Below are positions 6,423-10,394 of a DNA stretch of 10,394 nt, one piece after another. A program made the position numbers and the translations under genes. Each line of letters starts with the position of its first letter. Within the stretch, counting starts at the first letter, position 1. The DNA comes from Porphyrobacter sp. (lineage in GTDB: Bacteria > Pseudomonadota > Alphaproteobacteria > Sphingomonadales > Sphingomonadaceae), in NCBI GenBank assembly GCA_021732945.1, contig JAKFWB010000077.1:1-10394 (forward strand). Direction: 5' to 3'. The notes beneath the pieces were generated by a model. It worked only from the letters and a program-made list of their open reading frames with translations. It was not told the DNA's origin and ran no database searches.

Positions 6423-7337
6423 CTAGGGAAGCGGCACACCCCGCGCCGCCACCAGCACCGCGTACCAATCCGTTCTTGTCCAGCGCACCGAGAGCGCCTG
6501 CGCCCCTTCCGCGATCCGCGCAGGATTCTGCGATCCGATAATCGGAATGATCCCGGCGGGATGCGCCATCAGCCAGCTATAGGCGGCGACCGTGCGCGAG
6601 ACGCCTTGCGCCTCGGCTACCGTGTCCAGCGCAGCGGCGACCGCCTTGTCGTGCTCCGTTTCGGGCGCGGCCAGACGCCCGCCACCCAGCGGCGACCATG
6701 CCAGCGGGATCATGCCGAGCATCATCGCCTGATCCAGCTCGCCGTTCTCGAAACAGTCGATCCGCAGCGGGCTGATCTCGGGCTGGGTCGAAACCAGCCT
6801 GTTGCCGAGGAAGTGGCTAAGCGCGGCGGTCTGGGCCATCGTGAAGTTCGACACGCCTAGCGTCCGCACCTTCCCGCTCGCCACCGCATCATCGAGCACG
6901 CGCGCCACTTCTTGCGGGTGGGCGAGGATATCGGGGCGGTGGATCTGCCACAGGTCCACCGAGTCCACCTGAAGGCGGCGCAGGGAATCGTCGATCGCCT
7001 TGCGCAGATAATCCGCGCTCTGATCATAGGGCAGCGGCGGCAGGATCCCGCCCTTGGTCGCGAGCACCATCCGGCCCCGCAGCGATGGATCAGCAGCCAG
7101 CACCTCGCCGAGCAGCGCCTCGGCATCGCCAAACCCGCCCGCCCCGTCGAAGCCATAAATGTCGGCGGTGTCGAGGAAGGTGATCCCGGCATCCAGCGCC
7201 GCGTGGACCAGCTTGGCCGCATCGGCAGCGGTGCGGCCATCCTCAGCCAGCCGCCACATGCCCCAGGCCAGCGGGGATACGGCAATGCCGCTCGCACCAA
7301 GTGTGCGGGTTGCGGGAGGCAGGGGCAGTTCACTCAT
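6423..7337 (-). CDS. smoB: Aldo/keto reductase, probable 6-dehydroglucose reductase
   Basis: The 304-residue (alpha/beta)8-barrel NAD(P)H-dependent oxidoreductase is of the YdhF-like type. The AKR catalytic tetrad is complete: Asp56 and Tyr61 in FLDTADIYG, Lys95 in VLATKGG and His133 in LWQIHRPD. The cofactor-binding loops GVSNFT (161-166), LAWSPLGGGRL (212-222) and PIIGSQNPARI (265-275) are present. ATG at 7335-7337 touches the TAG of the upstream regulator gene with no gap, after AGAGGA, so translation is coupled. In the sulfo-SMO pathway an AKR (SmoB) reduces 6-dehydro-D-glucose, the product of the monooxygenase, to glucose, and the position here fits that role. Family membership is certain. 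The substrate is inferred from its neighbours. Confidence 0.85.
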   Translation of the reverse strand: MSELPLPPATRTLGASGIAVSPLAWGMWRLAEDGRTAADAAKLVHAALDAGITFLDTADIYGFDGAGGFGDAEALLGEVLAADPSLRGRMVLATKGGILPPLPYDQSADYLRKAIDDSLRRLQVDSVDLWQIHRPDILAHPQEVARVLDDAVASGKVRTLGVSNFTMAQTAALSHFLGNRLVSTQPEISPLRIDCFENGELDQAMMLGMIPLAWSPLGGGRLAAPETEHDKAVAAALDTVAEAQGVSRTVAAYSWLMAHPAGIIPIIGSQNPARIAEGAQALSVRWTRTDWYAVLVAARGVPLP

Positions 7338-8357
7338 CTACGGGTTCCTCTTTGGTGGGGCGACCGAGGCGCGCTCCACAAGCGTGTGGGGCAGGCGTTT
7401 GTGGGTAATGTCCCCGCCTGCAATCAGGATTTGGGTGGCGGTGCGCGCCAGATCGGCCATCGGCTGGCTGATCGTCGTCAGCGGTGGCCAGACGGTGCGG
7501 GCGAGCGTCGTATCGTCAAAGCCTGCGACCGAAAGCTCAGCCGGCACATTGATCCCGCGGTCATGCGCCACGGCGAGCACGCCTGCGGCCATATCGTCGT
7601 TTGAAGCAAAGATTGCGGTGGGGCGCTCAGGCAGATCGAGCAGGGCGTTCGCCCCCGCCACCCCGGAATCGAAGTCAAACTCGCCATCGGCCACCAATTG
7701 CGGTTCAAACGGGATACCCACCCGGTCGAGCGCGCGGCGGTATCCGAACAGGCGGTCGTCCGACGCCATGTGGTTGGTGTGGCCTTTGATGAACCCGATC
7801 CGGCGGTGGCCTGCGTTGATCAAGTGCGTGGTCATGTCATCGGCGGCCTGCGCGTCGTCCATGAACACCGATGATGTCAGCGCGTGGTTGGTCCCCGGCG
7901 AGATCCGCACAAACGGCACGTCCATCCCTTCGAGCGCGCGCAGCACCGGGTCGCAATCGGTGACGGGGGAGGACAGGATGATGCCATCGACATGCGTCTC
8001 ACTCACCAGCCCGCGCACCTGATCGCCGACGCGCGGATCGGCGACGTCCACGGGTTGCGCCAGCAGGCGGATGCCGTTTTCCTGGCACACTTCCCAGCAG
8101 CCCTTCTGGATCTGGAACATGTAATAGGGGCTGTGATTGTCATAGATCAGCGCGACCTGATTGGACTTCGCGCCCGACAGGATGCGTGCCGCGACCGAGG
8201 GGCGATAGTCGAGATCAGCCATCGCGGTCTCCACTCGTGCGCGCAGTTCTGCGCTGACATAGGGGTGGCCGTTCATCACGCGGCTGACAGTCTTCACCGC
8301 CACGCCCGCGCGGGCGGCGACGTTCCTGATATTTGGGCGGATGTTGTCGCGGCTCAT
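7338..8357 (-). CDS. LacI-family transcriptional regulator
   Basis: The 339-residue one-component sugar-responsive regulator has an N-terminal helix-turn-helix (residues 10-30, IRNVAARAGVAVKTVSRVMNG) and the hinge-helix region YRPSVAARILS (51-61). The periplasmic-binding-protein-like effector domain runs from about 67 to 335, with typical VDGIILSSP (123-131), GHRRIGFIKG (183-192), AIFASNDDMAAGVL (248-261) and LSVAGFDD (275-282). Its ATG overlaps the stop of the GH31 gene by four bases (ATGA), and its TAG is followed directly by the ATG of the AKR gene, so it is made as part of the operon. I infer that it represses the cluster and responds to sulfoquinovose or its glycoside. The target operator is probably upstream of the GH31 gene, outside the window. 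I saw no convincing LacI-type operator inside. Confidence 0.92.
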   Translation of the reverse strand: MSRDNIRPNIRNVAARAGVAVKTVSRVMNGHPYVSAELRARVETAMADLDYRPSVAARILSGAKSNQVALIYDNHSPYYMFQIQKGCWEVCQENGIRLLAQPVDVADPRVGDQVRGLVSETHVDGIILSSPVTDCDPVLRALEGMDVPFVRISPGTNHALTSSVFMDDAQAADDMTTHLINAGHRRIGFIKGHTNHMASDDRLFGYRRALDRVGIPFEPQLVADGEFDFDSGVAGANALLDLPERPTAIFASNDDMAAGVLAVAHDRGINVPAELSVAGFDDTTLARTVWPPLTTISQPMADLARTATQILIAGGDITHKRLPHTLVERASVAPPKRNP

Positions 8358-10394
8358 GCAGCGAGGCTTTCAAACAACGGCGCGAAGGCGCTGGACGGGT
8401 GGTAGAACACCGGCGGCTCGCCAATCGGTGCGGGGACATCGTGCCAGCCGGGGGCATAATCCCGGCTGCTCCAGACGTGCCGCCAGACCATATCCGCCGC
8501 TCCGGGCAGATAGACCCGCCGCACTTCCGCCCCCTCATCGATCACCGGTGCCACCATCAGATCGGCACCATAGAGGTATTGATCCTGAATGGTGAAGGTT
8601 TCGCGGTCATCGGGATAGTGCAGGAACAGCGCCCGCTGGGCTGGCAGGCCGGTCGCCTGCGCCTCGGCCGCCAAGTGCTTCACGTAAGGCGCGAGCGCTT
8701 CGTGAACGCGGCTCCAGCGCACGAAGCCTGCGATCAGTTCGGCGCTGGAATCGATCTGGAGGTTGTCGTCCGGGCGGTTGCCCTCATGCGTCCGCATCAC
8801 CGGGCTGAACGCACCCAGCTCATACCAGCGGAGCAGCAATTCCGCGGTACGGATGTTGCCGTGCAGGCTGGTATAGCCGCCGACATCGGAATGGCTGAAC
8901 GCGTTCCCCACCAGCCCAGACGAAAGCGCGGCGGTGATCACCGTGCCGATACCGTCATGGCGGCTGAAGTCGACCGATTGGTCGCCTGCCCACAGCAAGG
9001 GGCAATGCTCCTGCACCCCGGTATATCCCGCGCGCATGAAGAACAGCGCGTCACCCGTGCGGCCGCGCGCTGCGATCGCAACGGCGTTGACCTTGGCCCA
9101 GCGGACCGGCCACAGATTGTGCTCAAGCATCGGATCGCCCCTGTGCAGCCGCAGATCGACCGGCAGATATTCGCCGAAATCAGCCATCCAGCCATCGAGA
9201 CCAATATCGAGCATCCGCTTGCCGATGATCTCTTCGGAAAACCAGTCGGCTGCGGCGGGATTGGTGAAATCAACCACACCTGCATCAAATTCGCCGAAAT
9301 CGACCAGATAGGGCGCGTCGCTATCCAGTTGCAGCGCCAGATAGCCCAGCGCCGCCGCTTCGGCATATTGCGGGCCGTCCGCTGCGAGATAGGGGTTCAC
9401 ATAGCCAAGGAAGCGGATGCCGCGCGCTTTCAGCGCCGCGATCCGGGCGGGCAGATCGGGATAGCGGGCAGGGTTCCACTGCCAGTCCCAGAACAACCGG
9501 CGGCCAAAGCTGGTCTGGCGGATACCGACCCAGTCCTCGCACCACAGGCCCGATACCGCCGCGCCCGCTGCGATCAGCGCTTCGAGCCGGGCGAAGCTAT
9601 TGGCGCCGTCCTTCAGCCCCACAATCGCCCCGCCGATGGCCCAATCGGGCAAGGCGCGGGCCGCCCGAAAGCGTCCGGCGAGCAGCCCCACCAATTCTGC
9701 TGGCGAGGACGCCGCGGCGATGGCCATCGTGACATTGCCGGTCCAGCAATGCCACTCCATCTGCCCGGGCTGCGACAGGTCGATTTCGGCGTAGTAGCCC
9801 TCTTCCCCTGCCTCCCATCCAGTCAACGACCAAAAGCAATTGGCCGAGGACAGAATGGTAGGTTCGGGATAATTGGTGGTCCAATAGTCGCCGCCCGCAA
9901 AGGAGCCATCGCTGCTCATCAGATCAGTGAGCGGCGTGCCCGGTTCGCGGCCCACGCCCGGTTCGCTGGTCCACATCGGCCAGCGCCGGCCATTGAGCGC
10001 GAGATGGCTCATCTGCTCGCCGCCGCCCCAGAATATCTCGTCAGGCTCGGTCACCAGCCGCATAGAAATTCGGTCAAAGCCGGGGTAGGTCGTATATGCT
10101 GTCAACAGCGGCCCCGGCTCTGCGGATAGCAAGGTTAACGCGATGGTCAGCTCGCTCGGACCGCCGGGCTCGCAGGCCAGACCGATGGTGCTGAAACCCT
10201 GGTCCGGGTCCATGTGGTTATCGACCACATGGCACGGGATGCGCGACTCGCGCGAGGTATCCGCCAAGCGGAAGTTCCCGCGCACCATGGTGATGGCCGG
10301 ATCACCCTTGGCGATGCGGAACGCCGGGGCCGCGACCCGATGGCGCAGGATCACACGATCCCCCAGCAGCAGATCAAAGCCGCCGCCGCCATCC
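8354..10394 (-). CDS. smoI: GH31 sulfoquinovosidase (YihQ/SmoI type), 5' end outside window
   Basis: This retaining alpha-glycosidase probably releases sulfoquinovose from sulfoquinovosyl glycerol or sulfolipid head groups. The frame is open to the window edge. GTG at 10354 is an internal or alternative start, and 13 in-frame codons upstream (DGGGGFDLLLGDR) still align with the N-terminus of E. coli YihQ, so the start is just outside. Counting from that GTG: the nucleophile is Asp392 in DGWMADFGEYLP (YihQ Asp405), and the acid/base is Asp458 in WAGDQSVDF (Asp472). The sulfonate-recognition set is Lys248, Glu273 (CEDWVGIR), Arg286 and Trp289 (FGRRLFWDW) and Tyr494 (VGGYTS). This is the KERWY pattern known from the Agrobacterium sulfoquinovosidase, where E. 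coli has QQRWY. Ordinary alpha-glucosidases lack the Arg/Trp pair. It heads an operon with a LacI regulator, an AKR and an SsuD-like monooxygenase, which supports this substrate. Confidence 0.9.
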   Translation of the reverse strand, partial: DGGGGFDLLLGDRVILRHRVAAPAFRIAKGDPAITMVRGNFRLADTSRESRIPCHVVDNHMDPDQGFSTIGLACEPGGPSELTIALTLLSAEPGPLLTAYTTYPGFDRISMRLVTEPDEIFWGGGEQMSHLALNGRRWPMWTSEPGVGREPGTPLTDLMSSDGSFAGGDYWTTNYPEPTILSSANCFWSLTGWEAGEEGYYAEIDLSQPGQMEWHCWTGNVTMAIAAASSPAELVGLLAGRFRAARALPDWAIGGAIVGLKDGANSFARLEALIAAGAAVSGLWCEDWVGIRQTSFGRRLFWDWQWNPARYPDLPARIAALKARGIRFLGYVNPYLAADGPQYAEAAALGYLALQLDSDAPYLVDFGEFDAGVVDFTNPAAADWFSEEIIGKRMLDIGLDGWMADFGEYLPVDLRLHRGDPMLEHNLWPVRWAKVNAVAIAARGRTGDALFFMRAGYTGVQEHCPLLWAGDQSVDFSRHDGIGTVITAALSSGLVGNAFSHSDVGGYTSLHGNIRTAELLLRWYELGAFSPVMRTHEGNRPDDNLQIDSSAELIAGFVRWSRVHEALAPYVKHLAAEAQATGLPAQRALFLHYPDDRETFTIQDQYLYGADLMVAPVIDEGAEVRRVYLPGAADMVWRHVWSSRDYAPGWHDVPAPIGEPPVFYHPSSAFAPLFESLAA

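Noticed and set aside
5561..6541. Plus-strand open frame opposite the monooxygenase gene
   Set aside because: It runs through the inverted repeat and has no family-like features. It is a shadow of the real gene.
8333..10129. Long plus-strand open frame opposite the GH31 gene
   Set aside because: Its translation has no recognisable domain and mirrors a confidently identified glycosidase. Long antisense frames are expected in GC-rich genes.

Overview
The window looks like chromosomal or megaplasmid DNA of a GC-rich alphaproteobacterium, most likely a sphingomonad (Novosphingobium/Sphingobium/Erythrobacter type). The reasons are the high-GC coding bias, the style of the CoA-ester catabolism genes, and an intergenic inverted repeat (6323-6412) whose arms resemble the GAGCTTGTCGAAG-type repeat common in that order. 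There are no RNA genes or CRISPR arrays.

Left part (1-2586): a family III CoA-transferase gene (minus, running off the left edge) diverges from a citryl-CoA lyase / citrate synthase-like gene (plus). The AT-rich gap between them carries two nearly identical 15-bp palindromic units 19 bp apart, a probable operator. Downstream of the lyase is an insertion-sequence graveyard: the 3' end of an IS6-type transposase gene, then the 5' end of an IS5-type transposase gene, then about 80 bp of unassigned DNA.

Middle (2587-5212): two acyl-CoA dehydrogenase genes in one minus-strand operon, 24 bp apart, probably a heteromeric pair. The upstream gene has an in-frame TAG at codon 356 of 398, after which the normal family C-terminus continues in the same frame to a TAA. 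Upstream of this operon, at 5051-5074, is a perfect 24-bp palindrome containing TGTTTCACGTGAAACA, the classic ParB-binding parS site.

Right part (5213-10394): a minus-strand operon that reads as an oxidative sulfoquinovose (plant sulfolipid sugar) catabolic cluster of the sulfo-SMO type. Its order of transcription is GH31 sulfoquinovosidase (5' end outside the window), LacI-family regulator, aldo/keto reductase, SsuD-like FMNH2-dependent monooxygenase. The first three genes are translationally coupled (ATGA overlap, then TAG immediately followed by ATG). The last is separated by the inverted repeat. The inferred route is: sulfoquinovosyl glycoside is hydrolysed to sulfoquinovose, the monooxygenase cleaves the C-S bond to give sulfite and 6-dehydroglucose, and the AKR reduces this to glucose. 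The flavin reductase and importer the pathway needs are not in the window and would be expected beyond the right edge or elsewhere.
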